A stretch of 64,000 bases of DNA from Inquilinus sp. KBS0705 (GTDB lineage Bacteria > Bacteroidota > Bacteroidia > Sphingobacteriales > Sphingobacteriaceae). The stretch is from NCBI GenBank assembly GCA_005938025.2, contig VCCI02000003.1, forward strand, positions 124,001 to 188,000, read 5' to 3'. The translations under genes were made by a program, and so were the position numbers. Each line of letters opens with the position of its first letter. The stretch's first letter is position 1. Of this stretch, positions 42,474-52,340 are shown piece by piece. A model generated the notes under the pieces. The model was given only the letters and a program-made list of their open reading frames with translations. It had not been told where the DNA came from and searched no databases.

Positions 42474-45400
42474 ATGAAACCGAAATTACCTTTTTTTGCT
42501 GGTATAGTGTTTATCCTTCTGTTCACCAAGCAAAGCTTCGCACAAGGCGGTCTGGTGTCAGTAAATAATTTTACAGGCACGGCGATCGTCAACATTCCAC
42601 TGTATAATTTAAACAGGGGAACACTTAGCTTCCCGGTCAATGCGGTATACAGCGGAAGCGGCGTAAAAGTAAAAGATGTGGAAGGCTCTCTGGGCATGGG
42701 CTGGCAACTTGTGGCAGGCGGTGCAGTTACCCGAATACTACGGGGCTTCCCAGATGACCGAAAACCGTTTACCGGATCTACTGAGACAGACAAAATAGGG
42801 TGGCTATATAATACGAGAGGTGCCAGTATTAACTCATTTACCATTACGAACGACAGTCAGTATAATTCCGGTACGTCCTGCACTAAAGAAGCAGCCGATC
42901 TGAGTTATATTAACACCAATATGGGCGGGTTAGGCGATAACGAGCCTGATATTTTTAATGTTAATGCCCCCGGTCTTAATTGCCAGCTGGTAATAGATAA
43001 AGACCATAATTTTAAAACGACCACCTACCAGGATATAAAGATTGCCTATACGACAAATACTACAGCATCATCTCAATTATATGGAAGTATTACCGGCTTT
43101 ACCATTACTAACGATAAGGGGATCACTTATGAATTTAAACAGGGACAGACACAGACGCGAATAGCGACAAGTTCGTCGCCGGCAACTATATTATTTTCCA
43201 AATCGGATTATAATTACTATAAAACATCCACACAGTTTTATAATTCCTGGTTACTGACTAAGATGACTGACAGGAAAAACAATGAGATCAACATTAGCTA
43301 TACAACAGTTCCTACCGATGTCGTATCTGTAACACCGGTGGCCTATTACATTGGCAATACCAAAACAACCCAATACACTATAAAAGATACTTATAAGCAG
43401 CAAATGCTGGCGTCAGTCACTGACCAGACGGAGGACGCTTTGTATACTAGAGCCACTTTCACTTTTACTACAAATACTTCTACGGGTTATTCCCAGATCA
43501 CCTCTATTACCAACAGTAACGGTGTCAATGTTAATTTCAATTACGAATTACGTTATTTCCTAGAAAGCGACGGAACAACCAAATACTACCGCAATTTTTT
43601 AGAAAGCATTAACAATGATAATTCATCTATCAGCCCATTAAACCTGCATTTTAAATACTCTGGGAGTACAGGAACCGGGACCGATCTAAAAACCACATTG
43701 CCCGATTCCACATCAAAGAATATAGACTATTGGGGCTATTGCATGGTGACCTCAACAGCGCCTACATCCTTAGTACCAACAACCTATATCAACCCCACTT
43801 CGACTTACGAAAGGTATAAATTTACAAACCCCGGTTCATTGATATACTATCCGTATTCCATAGCAGGTGTAGACCGGAGTACAAATGAAACTTCGGTTGA
43901 TTATGGTTCGTTAACAAAAATATATTATGATGGCGACGGATCTTTAACGACAACCGGGTATACACAGCTGGAATATGAATCAAACGACTATATAGATTCC
44001 ATAGCTAATACTTTGGTTAAAGGAGGCGGCATACGCATAAAAAATATCACCGATTATGACGGGGTAAACAGTGCTAATAATATAGTACGCAACTATACTT
44101 ATACTTCAGGAGGTGTTTCATCCGGAAAGCCGATCTCACTGCCCGTATTTGCTTTTACTTCTCCAACTACCTATAACCCCAGCGCACCAACTACCTGGGC
44201 AAACGAGACCATACGCTCGGAACTCGACCTTTCCGGTGAAGACCATAGCATTATTTACAGCAAGGTTAGGGTAACGATGACGGGCGCAGGATATAGCGAA
44301 TATGAATATACAACCCCGGGCAACGCCTGGAACAGAACAGCAGTGCCAGACTGGACACCTTTGAAAACGTATATGGGCAGGGCGACCTGTACCGCCTATT
44401 ATGACCCGGCAACGCTTGCCTACGCCTATCCCTTTGCGCCTGAGATAGATTATAGCTTTGAAAGAGGTTTGTTAACAAGGGTTAGCCATTATGATGTTTC
44501 GGGTCAGTTGAAGGGTAAAACCGAGTATACCTATCAGCGTGTTGGAACACCCGGAAAAATTTATGGACTGGAAGCCGAAGTAAATGGCAGCTATGTTACT
44601 TCTTATACCAAATACCCCGTTTTTATTGGTGCAGGTAATCAGGTAACGCAAGAAGTTGCCACCGTATATAATTCCGCCAGCCCATATAATGCGCTATCCA
44701 CCACAACAAACTACACTTACGGAAGTGCTAAACACGAATACCCCACCAAAATAAAAACAACCAACAGCGATGGATCAATACTATTTACCAATTACCGTTA
44801 TCTGAAAGATTATGTATGCCCTGCCGATATGTCGGCAGCCGATGCCAGTACTAAAGCTATAAAAACGCTGCAAGATGGCAATGTGAACATGCCTGTGGAA
44901 GAGTATAAAGTAAAATACCGAAGCCCGGATTCGGCCTTTGTTTCGGCCAGTATTACCGAGTTTGATGTTTTTGCCAATACGTACTCTCCTGACCTTACTT
45001 TACCAGAACGAATCTCTGTGATGAACAATACCGACGGCTACAGCAGCTTTTCGCCTTCGTATGTGTCGGGTACGGGCACATTTACAAAAGACAGCCATTA
45101 TTATATTAAAAGCCGGATGTACGGATATAACATTTGGGGGCAATTGTTAACCACTTATGATAATAGCAGACGCACGGCCTCAAACTTGTATGAGGTGAAA
45201 AGTGAAATGCCCATAGCCAGCATAGCCAACGCGAGATATGACGAGGTTGCTTATGCCAATTATGAGGGTGCCAATCCTTATTCATTTAGCTATACAACAG
45301 GTAACCGAACTACGCTTAGCCGTACTGGGACGTATGGGTTATCTATCACTTCAGCCTCTGTTTCCAGTATAACGCTTAAGAAGAATGCTTACGCCCAGGC

Positions 45401-45812
45401 AGCGATATTTTCGATATGGATAAAATCTACGGGAAGCGGGTCACTCACTGTTACCGCAACTAATTCTACCGGATTGTATTCCGTTAATAGCGTTATTAAC
45501 TATGCTAATACAGGTGGCGTATATAAATATTACGAAACAACATTGCCCACAACAGCCAGTATGACGGCGCCCTTCACCGTAAAGTTTCAAAGTAGCACCT
45601 CTTTAGTGGTCGATGATATATTGTTTTATCCTGACATAGCAGAGGTTAAAACGTACTCAAACGATACGGATAAGATGATACGGCTTACGGAGACAGACAC
45701 CAACGGTATGACTATCTTTTACGAATATGACGGATATAACCGCCTGGTTTTGCTGAAGGATATGGACGGCAATATCCGGTACAGGAAAAAATATGTAAAA
45801 GCAGCACTATAA
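42474..45812 (+). CDS. Secreted RHS-related protein, first of a two-gene RHS locus
   Basis: A 1112-residue protein with a signal peptide (KQSFA-QGG, cleavage near 23). The start of the mature part (GTAIVNIPLYNLNRGTLSFPVNAVYSGSGVKVKD...GSLGMGWQLVAGG) is typical of the Bacteroidota proteins that precede RHS toxins. The middle is beta-rich with many Tyr/Thr, and the end has an RHS-like repeat (MTIFYEYDGYNRLVLLKDMDGNI). It probably helps to build or present the RHS shell encoded 33 bp downstream. It has no toxin tip of its own. Confidence 0.85.
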   Translation: MKPKLPFFAGIVFILLFTKQSFAQGGLVSVNNFTGTAIVNIPLYNLNRGTLSFPVNAVYSGSGVKVKDVEGSLGMGWQLVAGGAVTRILRGFPDDRKPFTGSTETDKIGWLYNTRGASINSFTITNDSQYNSGTSCTKEAADLSYINTNMGGLGDNEPDIFNVNAPGLNCQLVIDKDHNFKTTTYQDIKIAYTTNTTASSQLYGSITGFTITNDKGITYEFKQGQTQTRIATSSSPATILFSKSDYNYYKTSTQFYNSWLLTKMTDRKNNEINISYTTVPTDVVSVTPVAYYIGNTKTTQYTIKDTYKQQMLASVTDQTEDALYTRATFTFTTNTSTGYSQITSITNSNGVNVNFNYELRYFLESDGTTKYYRNFLESINNDNSSISPLNLHFKYSGSTGTGTDLKTTLPDSTSKNIDYWGYCMVTSTAPTSLVPTTYINPTSTYERYKFTNPGSLIYYPYSIAGVDRSTNETSVDYGSLTKIYYDGDGSLTTTGYTQLEYESNDYIDSIANTLVKGGGIRIKNITDYDGVNSANNIVRNYTYTSGGVSSGKPISLPVFAFTSPTTYNPSAPTTWANETIRSELDLSGEDHSIIYSKVRVTMTGAGYSEYEYTTPGNAWNRTAVPDWTPLKTYMGRATCTAYYDPATLAYAYPFAPEIDYSFERGLLTRVSHYDVSGQLKGKTEYTYQRVGTPGKIYGLEAEVNGSYVTSYTKYPVFIGAGNQVTQEVATVYNSASPYNALSTTTNYTYGSAKHEYPTKIKTTNSDGSILFTNYRYLKDYVCPADMSAADASTKAIKTLQDGNVNMPVEEYKVKYRSPDSAFVSASITEFDVFANTYSPDLTLPERISVMNNTDGYSSFSPSYVSGTGTFTKDSHYYIKSRMYGYNIWGQLLTTYDNSRRTASNLYEVKSEMPIASIANARYDEVAYANYEGANPYSFSYTTGNRTTLSRTGTYGLSITSASVSSITLKKNAYAQAAIFSIWIKSTGSGSLTVTATNSTGLYSVNSVINYANTGGVYKYYETTLPTTASMTAPFTVKFQSSTSLVVDDILFYPDIAEVKTYSNDTDKMIRLTETDTNGMTIFYEYDGYNRLVLLKDMDGNIRYRKKYVKAAL

Positions 45813-45845
45813 ACCTATCCAATAACCTAATCAAACGAAAGATAT

Positions 45846-48800
45846 ATGAACGTTAAGTTCTCTTTAGTAACACTGATCGCAGGTATGTTGATGAGTGTTT
45901 ATACAAATGCACAAACCAGGGCATACGTCCAGGAAGATATATTGCTTAAACCCTATACAGATCCTTCGGTAATAGACACGCTTCCTGTCAGCGGTAAAAG
46001 CACCACCATTATGTATATGGATGGCTTAGGCCGGGCATTGCAAAGAGTAGCGGTAAAGGCAAGCCCCTCGCAAAATGACATGATACAGCCTTATGCCTAC
46101 GATAACCTGGGCAGGCAAACTACCGGTTACCTGCCTTACACCTATAACGGCGGAGGTAACTATCAATCCACCGCTATCAGTACGCAACAGCCTGCTTTTT
46201 ATGCCAACGGCAGCGGTGATAAAGTGGCAGATGATGCTAAGCCTTATAATCAGCAACTGTTTGAGAACAGCCCGCTACAACGGGTGTTATCCATTGGCAA
46301 TGTAGGCACTGGCTTCCAACCTATCAGCGGCGACCATTATAAAACCGTCAGCTACCGGACGAACAGTTCAAGCGACGCGGATATTATCCTTTGGAAACCT
46401 GACGGCACCCGCACAACCATATATGCCGACTATTCCCTTTCAGTTATGGAAGGCACAGATGAAGGAGGTGCCAAGACCTTGACCTATACAGATAAATTGG
46501 GGCAACTGGTATTAAAGAGGCAACTGGTTACCGCCAGCCCCGTAGCTTACCTTGATACCTATTATATTTATAACGAGGGTGGGCAACTGATCTATATTGT
46601 GCCCCCACAAGCCACCGCCTTAATTATCGCCAACAACTATGGCAACTTTGGTAATACTGCTGTTAGCAATTTAATATTCCAATTCGGCTATGATTACCGC
46701 GGCAGGCTTACCACCAAAAAAGTGCCGGGTGCCGATGCAATGAATGTTATTTACGACCCGCTGGAACGGCCTGTATTGATGCAGAATGCTAAACTAAAGG
46801 CAACCAATCAATGGAATTACATCAAGTACGACAGCAAGGGGCGTGCTATTGCGCAGGGCTTGTATACCAATACCACCTACACTACACAGGCAACTATGCA
46901 GGCCTATGTTGACGGGCTGGATTATTCCACCTATTGGTTTGAGACCAGAACATCCAGCTCTGGCGCTGGTTACTACAGCAATAACGTATTCCCCAATATC
47001 AACATATACGGACTGGCCTATAGCTATTACGATAACTACGACCTTAACCAGGACGGCACCGATGATTACAGCTACATTACGCAAAGCATATCAGGTGAAG
47101 GGACGGCGGTAACATTTAACCGTGGCATGCCTACCATCAACAGGAAGCGCACCGTGGGCCAGGGTTTGGCCGATATGTGGCTGATCAGTATTGTTTTTTA
47201 TGACAAGTATGGCCACGCCATACAACAGCAAAGTAATAACCACTTATACAGTACCGTAAGCGATATTAAAACGATCTCGTATAAGTTTAGCGGTGTGCCC
47301 ATACAAAGCAAAACCACTAAAGTGGTAGGCACATTTACATCCAATACCACAACCGTACTCATCACATTCAGCTACGACCACCGCGATAGGGTTACCCTGT
47401 TGCAGCAAAAGTATAATGGACAGTCGACCTTTAAACTTGCCGGATATACTTATAACGAATTAGGGCAATTGATAGATAAGCAACTGCACACGCCATTTGG
47501 GGGCAGTACATGGCTGCAATCGATAGATTATAGGTACACCATTCGGGGGCAGCTCAGTTCAATCAATAACAGCAAGCTAATTGCCGATGCTAATAATGAC
47601 GACACGAATGATGTGTTCGGTATTAACTTACTGTATAACGAAACGGATAGCAACCTGGGTAATACCGCCGAATATACCGGCATGTTATCAGGCTCTAAAT
47701 GGATGACGGTAGACGGATCGGGAACGAAGGGCTACGAGCGCAGCTATAAATATAGCTACGACCAAATGAACCGCTACACGGCGGCCAATTATGCCGAACG
47801 CAGCACAACAGGTACAGGAGCTTTTAACATCAATGTTAATGGGTTTACCGAGTATAACCTCACTTATAATGAGAATGGCAACCTGCTTACTTTAAGGCGC
47901 GATTCATCTATGCAGGGTGGTACGTATAGCAATACCGATTACCTGGGCTACACTTACGATACCAACAACCCTAACCAGCTAAGTAAAGTAACAGATGGTA
48001 CCACACCGCAGTTCGTCAACTCAGGCTTCCGTAATTTAACAGGTACCACAACAGGGACGTATACCTATGACAGTAGCGGCAATACCACAGGAGACCCTTA
48101 CAAGGGATTAAGTATAACCTACAACTATCTGAATAAAACGGATAAGATAACATCTACACAGGATGCCGGCAAATACGTTTATTACGCCTACGACGGCGGG
48201 GGTACGCTTTTACGCAAGCAGATTTATAGTGCTGGCACTATACAAAGCACAACTGATTATATAGATGGATTTGTATATTCAGGTGCCGGAAACAATACCG
48301 CGCATACTATGGGCTACTTTGCCACTCCGGAGGGACGGGTACGCAACAATGCCGGGACATTTATTAATGAGTATGTAATTACCGACCAGCAAGGCAACGC
48401 AAGGGTGACGTTTGATAATGGCGGCACAGGTGCCACCGCAAGGGTAATACAGGAAAACAGTTATTACCCCAGTGGACTTATCATGCCAAACAGTACGGTT
48501 AGCACACCAACGGTTCCCAACAAAAAGCTCTACAACGACGAAAGCGAATGGCAAAACGACCTGGGCAACAGCCTGCCCGATTATTATCAAACTTTTTATA
48601 GGAATTATGATGCTACAATTGGTAGATTTATAGCCGTTGACCCAATGGCGGAGCAGACAGGCGAGCTGTCGCCCTACCAGTATGGCAACAATAACCCAGT
48701 GATGTTGAATGACCCAATGGGAGATTATGTTGTCATCCCAAATGCAGTCAGCACTAACGGGGTTAACTTTTTAACAGTAGCTACTACCAATCTTACACAG

Positions 48801-49523
48801 TTCCGGAATATGTTTAAGCGGGATAGCGAAGCCGAGTTAGGGTCATTAACAATTGATATGCAAAATGAAATTATTGACTATAATGGTCATGGTGGTCCAT
48901 ACATTCTACTTAGTATGAATGAACTTGAAGATGCAGTATATGCTAAGGCCAAGTATGGATCGGATGCTCTAAGGTTTGGTCCGGGATATATTAAAATAGA
49001 ATATCAAACGGGCTCAAATGTAGGTATGGACCCTACAATTACTTGGCATTCTCAAACCATTAAGGTTGGGCAGGGAGCCAGTGAGGGGGGACAGTATAAA
49101 ACTATTGATAATTCTTGGGATGCTTTTACACATTATTACAGCGGCAATGGTCAGCCTGTTAGGCTTGGTCCAAATACAGTAGCAGCGTTACTGAATAGCA
49201 AGCAGTTTAAAGCTAGTTATAGGAACATTAAGTCAGGCCATGTGAACACAACAAACGGACGTTTCAACGTCAATCTGACAGACGCTATATTTCATGTCGG
49301 GCGAACAAACGTTACTTGGTCAATAAGCAACGAAGGCCACAAGTATACAGTTGTTTTCAATTTATTCGTTGATGATGGATTTTGGGATCCTGACTTTATT
49401 GATGAGCGATATCTTAAAGGGCCTAAATTTGTTCCTGATGGAAAAGGTCCAAATCTGGAAAGAGGAGGAACTCCATACGATTATATTCCATCAACAGTAA
49501 TTTTTAAATTTGAAAGGCCTTAA
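45846..49523 (+). CDS. RHS repeat protein with DUF6443-type N-terminus and unique C-terminal tip
   Basis: A 1225-residue secreted protein (signal peptide to about QA-QTRAY, residue 23). The DUF6443-like start includes IMYMDGLGRALQRVAVKASP and PYAYDNLGRQTTGYLPY. Then come multiple YD-type repeats and the RHS core end NYDATIGRFIAVDPMAEQTGELSPYQYGNNNPVMLNDPMGD near 915-959. Everything after about residue 960 is a separate tip of 265 residues, where polymorphic toxins carry their effector. The tip (HGGPYILLSMNELEDAVY, FVDDGFWDPDFIDERYL, GGTPYDYIPSTVIF) is not a domain I know. A small membrane protein gene follows as candidate immunity. Confidence 0.88.
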   Translation: MNVKFSLVTLIAGMLMSVYTNAQTRAYVQEDILLKPYTDPSVIDTLPVSGKSTTIMYMDGLGRALQRVAVKASPSQNDMIQPYAYDNLGRQTTGYLPYTYNGGGNYQSTAISTQQPAFYANGSGDKVADDAKPYNQQLFENSPLQRVLSIGNVGTGFQPISGDHYKTVSYRTNSSSDADIILWKPDGTRTTIYADYSLSVMEGTDEGGAKTLTYTDKLGQLVLKRQLVTASPVAYLDTYYIYNEGGQLIYIVPPQATALIIANNYGNFGNTAVSNLIFQFGYDYRGRLTTKKVPGADAMNVIYDPLERPVLMQNAKLKATNQWNYIKYDSKGRAIAQGLYTNTTYTTQATMQAYVDGLDYSTYWFETRTSSSGAGYYSNNVFPNINIYGLAYSYYDNYDLNQDGTDDYSYITQSISGEGTAVTFNRGMPTINRKRTVGQGLADMWLISIVFYDKYGHAIQQQSNNHLYSTVSDIKTISYKFSGVPIQSKTTKVVGTFTSNTTTVLITFSYDHRDRVTLLQQKYNGQSTFKLAGYTYNELGQLIDKQLHTPFGGSTWLQSIDYRYTIRGQLSSINNSKLIADANNDDTNDVFGINLLYNETDSNLGNTAEYTGMLSGSKWMTVDGSGTKGYERSYKYSYDQMNRYTAANYAERSTTGTGAFNINVNGFTEYNLTYNENGNLLTLRRDSSMQGGTYSNTDYLGYTYDTNNPNQLSKVTDGTTPQFVNSGFRNLTGTTTGTYTYDSSGNTTGDPYKGLSITYNYLNKTDKITSTQDAGKYVYYAYDGGGTLLRKQIYSAGTIQSTTDYIDGFVYSGAGNNTAHTMGYFATPEGRVRNNAGTFINEYVITDQQGNARVTFDNGGTGATARVIQENSYYPSGLIMPNSTVSTPTVPNKKLYNDESEWQNDLGNSLPDYYQTFYRNYDATIGRFIAVDPMAEQTGELSPYQYGNNNPVMLNDPMGDYVVIPNAVSTNGVNFLTVATTNLTQFRNMFKRDSEAELGSLTIDMQNEIIDYNGHGGPYILLSMNELEDAVYAKAKYGSDALRFGPGYIKIEYQTGSNVGMDPTITWHSQTIKVGQGASEGGQYKTIDNSWDAFTHYYSGNGQPVRLGPNTVAALLNSKQFKASYRNIKSGHVNTTNGRFNVNLTDAIFHVGRTNVTWSISNEGHKYTVVFNLFVDDGFWDPDFIDERYLKGPKFVPDGKGPNLERGGTPYDYIPSTVIFKFERP

Positions 49524-49524
49524 T

Positions 49525-50073
49525 ATGAAAAAGTTAATCTTAATTATTATTTCTGCAGTTCTAAGCCTTTTAGTGTGTTTTTTTTATTTAGATTATCAAT
49601 TATATTATTATGGGCGAAATGACCTCAAATCTTACCATTCCCTTCCGTTTAATATTACTCCTATTTTCTTAAATGACTTTGAAGGCGGATTCTATTTGGC
49701 AGACGAGGATGGATTGAGTATAATTAGTAAAGGTGAAAATAATTGGATATCTGGCGAGCATCTGACGATAAACAAATTGATCGGATATGGATTTTCTAAA
49801 GACCAAATGGTTGTTAAAGTAAAAGATTCAAGAAATGATTTTAAATATGTAGAAATTAGAAAAGGGTCAGGTTCAAATCAGGCTCTGAGCTTTAGAATCA
49901 TTAATACTCCACCTTTGATATCTGGAAAATTTAAATTCATTGAGCTGGATGCCAACTACATTTCCAACTTCTACATCGTCAGAAATTATATTGAATTGTT
50001 TATTATATTTTTTACTGGGTTCATATTATATATTTTATTTAAAAGAAAAGCATTAAATAAAAACAACCAATGA
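49525..50073 (+). CDS. Small membrane protein, candidate immunity to the RHS tip
   Basis: A 182-residue protein from the ATG at 49525, one base after the RHS stop; an in-frame TTG at 49510 would overlap it. It has an N-terminal membrane segment (LILIIISAVLSLLVCFFYL), a middle extracytoplasmic domain of about 120 residues and a C-terminal membrane segment (YIELFIIFFTGFILYILF). Its base composition is more AT-rich than the RHS genes. By position it is the immunity gene if the tip is toxic; no family is recognised. Confidence 0.65.
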   Translation: MKKLILIIISAVLSLLVCFFYLDYQLYYYGRNDLKSYHSLPFNITPIFLNDFEGGFYLADEDGLSIISKGENNWISGEHLTINKLIGYGFSKDQMVVKVKDSRNDFKYVEIRKGSGSNQALSFRIINTPPLISGKFKFIELDANYISNFYIVRNYIELFIIFFTGFILYILFKRKALNKNNQ

Positions 50074-50099
50074 CATTATAAAGTTGGCGAGTAGGTACC

Positions 50100-50495
50100 T
50101 TAAGGATTTACTTCTAAGTACGCTAGACAACTTCGAAACACCATTGCAGCCTTTTTTCCATCGTGCTCAATTCCTGTTATTTTACCATTCCTTTCGTAAT
50201 GAAATAACTGCCGCTCAGCCAGCCGGGCAATGAAGACCTGTTGTGACCTGGCATCAGCAAAACATTGCTGTACCGCCGTGAATATATGCTCTCGCTGTTC
50301 CCTATTCCATTGTGCATAACTAATAGATGTACCCTTGCCATGCGTGGGAAAGCTTTTGCTTATTTCGGGATAGTGCTGTTTATGATAGTGCTGAAATGAC
50401 TGCTTCAGTTCAAACAATTGCGCCTTAGAAAGCCCAAAAGATTTGCCAGTGCGAAAGTGCAAAGCAGATACGGCGAAGTGGCAATCGCAACCCAT
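50100..50495 (-). CDS. Hypothetical protein
   Basis: A 131-residue frame from the ATG at 50495 (MGCDCHFAVSALHFRTGKSFGLSKAQ); the frame is open further upstream but without protein-like sequence. Rich in His, Gln and aromatic residues (FELKQSFQHYHKQHYPEISKSF); no signal peptide or membrane segment. I do not recognise the family. It is convergent with the RHS operon and 315 bp downstream of the integrase gene, on the same strand. Confidence 0.55.
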   Translation of the reverse strand: MGCDCHFAVSALHFRTGKSFGLSKAQLFELKQSFQHYHKQHYPEISKSFPTHGKGTSISYAQWNREQREHIFTAVQQCFADARSQQVFIARLAERQLFHYERNGKITGIEHDGKKAAMVFRSCLAYLEVNP

Positions 50496-50702
50496 TTTAT
50501 TGCGGTTTGCTATCGCATAAAATGCTCGAGGGAAAAGTCCTCTCGGTGGCTTACAGCGGATTATTTGACGAAACCGAAGTTGCAATATTTCATATTTCCA
50601 GAGGGTATCTTTTACAACAAGGTTACGGATAAGTGTCGAACCGCTAGAATTAATTCCCTGTTTGCGTATTTTCGTTGTTTTCAGGAAGTTATTACAAATA
50701 AA

Positions 50703-50744
50703 AAAAGAGATGCTGCGGATATTACTCTCGACTGCATCTCTTTT
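50703..50744 (-). terminator. Terminator downstream of integrase 2 and the tRNA-like remnant
   Basis: AAAAGAGATGC (50703-50713) and GCATCTCTTTT (50734-50744) form perfect 11-bp arms with a 20-nt loop. Read on the minus strand it directly follows the tRNA-like fragment at 50750-50774, as the native terminator of a tRNA gene would. Confidence 0.65.
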
Positions 50745-50749
50745 GCTCC

Positions 50750-50774
50750 TTTGGTAGCCGAAAGGGGATCGAAC
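50750..50774 (-). pseudogene. Possible 3' fragment of a second tRNA gene (att remnant)
   Basis: On the minus strand GTTCGATCCCC followed by TTTCGGCTACCA looks like the T loop, the 3' T-stem strand and the acceptor end of a tRNA, but no anticodon arm, D arm or 5' acceptor is present upstream. It does not match tRNA-Val. The acceptor pattern (TTTCGGC then T) would suit tRNA-Thr. It may be the scar of another integration event. Confidence 0.4.
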
Positions 50775-50809
50775 TCATTACAACTTGCAAATATTTTAAC
50801 TATTTAGTG

Positions 50810-52039
50810 CTAACCCAATTTATTTCGAAGCATGGCCATATCATCGCTTACTTTCTTCTCCAGCACTCGGGCGTAGATTTGTGTTGTTGCAATTTTTGTA
50901 TGTCCTAACATCTTGCTAACGGTTTCAATAGGAACCCCATTAGAAAGCGTTATGGTGGTCGCAAATGTATGACGAGCAATATGGAAGGTTAAATTCTTTT
51001 TAATGCCGCAGACGTCAGCTATTTCCTTTAGGTAGCTATTTACTTTTTGATTGCTGATGATGGGGAATACAGTGCCCTTCACTTTTGCCCTGACATTGTT
51101 TTTGTAATTTTTCAAAATCTCCTGTGCCTGTCCGAGCAATGGCGTATTTACAGGAATAGATGTTTTCTGTCGAAAAGTTTTGATCCATAGTTCAGCATCG
51201 ATGCCTTTTACAATATGTTCCGGTTTTAAGTTCATCACATCCACGTAGGATAAGCCTGTATAACAACAAAACACAAACATATCTCTCACCATTGCGAGGC
51301 GCTCTATGTCAAAAGTTTTCTTCTCAATGGAGTCTAACTCCCATTCATTGAGAAAATCCTTTTCAACCTTTTTCTTTTTCATTTTAAAACCTTTAAAAGG
51401 ATCCTTATCCAGCCAGCTGAGGCTTATTGCAAGATTTACCATTTTTTTAAGCCGGACAAGGTGCTTCAGCACTCCGTTGGTATCCATTGGTTTCTGATGA
51501 TCGGCTGGTTTGTGATTGTATAAGAAAATTTCGAAGTCAGCAATGAATTTGTAATTGAGGAGAGAAAGAGCAATATCCTCCTTCTTGAATTTTAACTTGT
51601 AGAATTTGATAAGGTAACGCTGTGTTACATAATAATGCCTCATCGTACCAATACTTAATAAGGCCATTGCCTGTTCGTTGTGAAAAGCTACCAATTTGGA
51701 AAACATGATAGGGCTATCCTCTTGGACGTTCCCGAGAAAAGCATCTTTTAAAGATTCGCATGTAATACGGTTCCCATTTAATTCCAAATCCCGGTAATGA
51801 CTTTTGATGGTCATCCGGACTTCGTCCAGGTATTCATTGATCGCGCGTCCTTGTTTGGTGTCTTTCCGGCCATATCCCTTGACCCGATCCCAATGTTCCG
51901 CATCAGCCTGGAAGTTTTTGAGTGACATATAGCTTTTCTGCCCGTCGACCACAATACCTAAAAAGACCGGCGCAAAGCCGTCTCTCATCCTTTCCGTCCT
52001 GATTTTGAAATGGACGTTGAATCTGTTTGTTGCTTTCAT
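50810..52039 (-). CDS. Tyrosine recombinase/integrase, copy 2
   Basis: A 409-residue integrase related to copy 1 over its whole length: N-terminal arm-binding segment MKATNRFNVHFKIRTERMRDG, core-binding domain (about 105-215), catalytic Arg in FCCYTGLSYVDV near 255, HIARHTFATT near 347 and LGHTKIATTQIYARVL near 373-388 with nucleophile Tyr. It starts 302 bp from the 3' end of tRNA-Val(TAC), its presumed attachment gene, and should mobilise the 29.09-52.35 kb element. Confidence 0.94.
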   Translation of the reverse strand: MKATNRFNVHFKIRTERMRDGFAPVFLGIVVDGQKSYMSLKNFQADAEHWDRVKGYGRKDTKQGRAINEYLDEVRMTIKSHYRDLELNGNRITCESLKDAFLGNVQEDSPIMFSKLVAFHNEQAMALLSIGTMRHYYVTQRYLIKFYKLKFKKEDIALSLLNYKFIADFEIFLYNHKPADHQKPMDTNGVLKHLVRLKKMVNLAISLSWLDKDPFKGFKMKKKKVEKDFLNEWELDSIEKKTFDIERLAMVRDMFVFCCYTGLSYVDVMNLKPEHIVKGIDAELWIKTFRQKTSIPVNTPLLGQAQEILKNYKNNVRAKVKGTVFPIISNQKVNSYLKEIADVCGIKKNLTFHIARHTFATTITLSNGVPIETVSKMLGHTKIATTQIYARVLEKKVSDDMAMLRNKLG

Positions 52040-52081
52040 AATTAATCTGTTTTAATAGATTTTTAAATGGTTTGATATTTT

Positions 52082-52237
52082 GGTACTCCCAACCTTTGGA
52101 AATACCATGGCAAACAGGCTCAAAACAGGTCATTTTTAATTAAATTTTTCAGGATTAAAAAGCTGAAAAACAATTAATTACGACGTTTTTGAGTACCACA
52201 AATGTAGCAATCACATTTTGGTACTCACTTTGGTACC
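52082..52237. repeat. Candidate arm-type sites of integrase 2 (GGTACTC type)
   Basis: GGTACTC at 52082-52088 and 52220-52226, inverted GAGTACC at 52191-52197 and GGTACC at 52232-52237 lie between integrase 2 and its attachment core. The 17-mer 52220-52236 is repeated at the opposite end of the element (29167-29183). Confidence 0.6.
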
Positions 52238-52283
52238 GGAAACATTAAGAAAGTATGCGTCAAATTGAGTGATCTGAAAACAA

Positions 52284-52317
52284 AAAACCCCGTAAATCAT
52301 ATAATTTACAGGGTTTT
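52284..52317 (-). terminator. Terminator of tRNA-Val
   Basis: An AAAACCC-GTAAAT / ATTTAC-GGGTTTT hairpin lies 24 bp beyond the tRNA 3' end. A closely related hairpin stands at 29035-29068, so this segment travels with the integrated elements. Confidence 0.75.
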
Positions 52318-52340
52318 GGGAATTAAAGTATCCCTTTTTG

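Noticed and set aside
42474..45812. First RHS-like gene as an independent toxin
   Set aside because: It lacks the RHS core end motif and a variable tip and ends in an ordinary repeat, so it is read as accessory to the next gene.
50418..50807. 129-aa plus-strand frame between the hypothetical gene and integrase 2
   Set aside because: It overlaps the more protein-like minus-strand gene, the tRNA-like fragment and a terminator; the composition is not protein-like.
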